Shown here: positions 63,395-64,000 of the stretch, in pieces
Layout: each line of letters starts with the position of its first letter
Numbering within the stretch: position 1 is the stretch's first letter
Assembly: GCF_031822435.1 (NCBI RefSeq)
Contig: NZ_JAVQLW010000001.1
Location: forward strand, 567,501-631,500
Length of the DNA: 64,000 nt
Origin: Paracoccus sp. MBLB3053
Lineage (GTDB): Bacteria; Pseudomonadota; Alphaproteobacteria; Rhodobacterales; Rhodobacteraceae
Reading direction: 5' to 3'
The notes under the pieces: generated by a model
What the model saw: the letters and a program-made list of their open reading frames with translations, nothing else
What the model was told of the DNA's origin: nothing
Databases searched by the model: none
Made by a program: the position numbers and the translations under genes

Positions 63395-64000
63395 TCAACG
63401 GCCTCCTTCTCGCGCAGTGATCCCATGTCAGGCCCCAGCGGTGCGCCGCGGCGCTTGGGCGTGCGCAGCCCCTCGAACAGATCGACCAGCCCGGCAATGC
63501 CCTTGGGCGCGAACAGCGTTACAAGAACGAAGCTGAGGCCCAGCAGCACCTGCCACCAGTCGACCCACTTGATCGTGTAGAAGCCCAGGTTCACGTCCGG
63601 CGCGCGCCCCCCGGTGAACCAGCTGGACAGCAGGGAAACAAAGACAGCACCGATTGCGGCGCCGTAAAGTCGCCCGCGCCCTCCGATGGCGACCCAGACC
63701 GCAAGATAGATCGAGGCGATGGGCGCAAGCTCGGCCGGGTTGATGATGCCCGCCTGTGGATAGTAAAGCGCGCCCGCGATCGCCGTCACGACCGCCGCGA
63801 GGACAAAGACCACCAGCTTGTAGCCTTCGACCGAATAGCCAAGGAAGCGGACCCGAGCCTCATCATCGCGGATGGCGCGGGTGACGCTGCCAAACTTGCC
63901 CGAGGCGACCCAGGCGATCAGCAGATAGCCCAGTCCCAATGCCAGGGCCGAGGCCCATAGGAACCAGATCGACAGCTTGGCCTGCGAGACGTCCGACAGG
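63391..64000 (-). CDS. urtC: Urea ABC transporter permease UrtC (5' part outside window)
   Basis: The C-terminal 202 residues, continuing past the right edge. Membrane helices and the EAA-like segment TRAIRDDEARVRFLGYSVEGYK identify a LivM-type permease, and its place before urtD and urtE shows it is UrtC. It forms the channel with UrtB. The reading frame is open to position 64000, so the start, urtB and urtA must lie to the right. Confidence 0.92.
   Translation of the reverse strand, partial: LSDVSQAKLSIWFLWASALALGLGYLLIAWVASGKFGSVTRAIRDDEARVRFLGYSVEGYKLVVFVLAAVVTAIAGALYYPQAGIINPAELAPIASIYLAVWVAIGGRGRLYGAAIGAVFVSLLSSWFTGGRAPDVNLGFYTIKWVDWWQVLLGLSFVLVTLFAPKGIAGLVDLFEGLRTPKRRGAPLGPDMGSLREKEAVE

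Overview
The window is GC-rich, densely packed chromosomal DNA from an alphaproteobacterium, most likely Paracoccus or a close relative in the Rhodobacterales. The best clue is the aromatic aminotransferase at 15748-16932, which closely matches the Paracoccus denitrificans enzyme as I remember it. Other lineage markers are the DUF1013/TrcR cell-cycle regulator, COQ9, a DUF1127 protein, an IalB-family periplasmic protein, and the priA-tal-DUF484-xerC and gpmI-envC-ctpA-rppH gene orders. I see no rRNA, tRNA, CRISPR array, insertion sequence or prophage. Nearly all of it looks like vertically inherited core genome.

Layout. 1-12 kb: fmt, hrpB, the YcjX/YcjF pair, PBP1C, then a tight ArfB-Nudix-phosphate transporter run. 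12-17 kb: TPP enzyme, phosphatase, smpB, sulfurtransferase and aminotransferase. 17-31 kb: OmpA-type envelope protein with a coiled-coil neighbour, ubiA/rsmE, DUF1127 gene, prmA-msrA, P1 peptidase, gabD, trcR, RNase T2, quinone oxidoreductase-COQ9, rpsU, an Lrp regulator and mscL. 31-44 kb: a translation backbone read leftward (rpmI-rplT ... pheS ... pheT-bluB). It is interrupted by P450, alanine symporter and arsC genes, and by an oppositely oriented TM2-DUF4239-TM2 membrane cassette between pheS and pheT. 44-52 kb: pyk, an OhrR/MarR regulator with an operator array, priA, tal, xerC, a TSUP transporter and an RTX repeat protein. 52-60 kb: asparaginase, IalB, rlmN, gpmI and the envC-ctpA-rppH run. 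60-64 kb: cold-shock gene, a 37-codon gene, a guanidine-II (mini-ykkC) riboswitch driving a guanidinium exporter, and the 3' part of a urea ABC transporter operon (urtCDE).

The most noteworthy signals are not large genes. They are: (1) the guanidine-II riboswitch with its promoter, next to urea transport genes; (2) five GTACAC boxes between pheT and the TM2 gene, four of them exactly 11 bp apart; (3) four similar dyads, three at a 15-bp period, in front of the MarR gene, overlapping a strong rightward promoter that ends about 150 bp later at a textbook terminator (candidate regulated small RNA); (4) a short basic-protein gene after cspA with its own ribosome-binding site and terminator; and (5) three convergent gene pairs whose stop codons overlap by exactly 4 bp. 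Functions are assigned from motifs and recalled family knowledge only; no searches were run.
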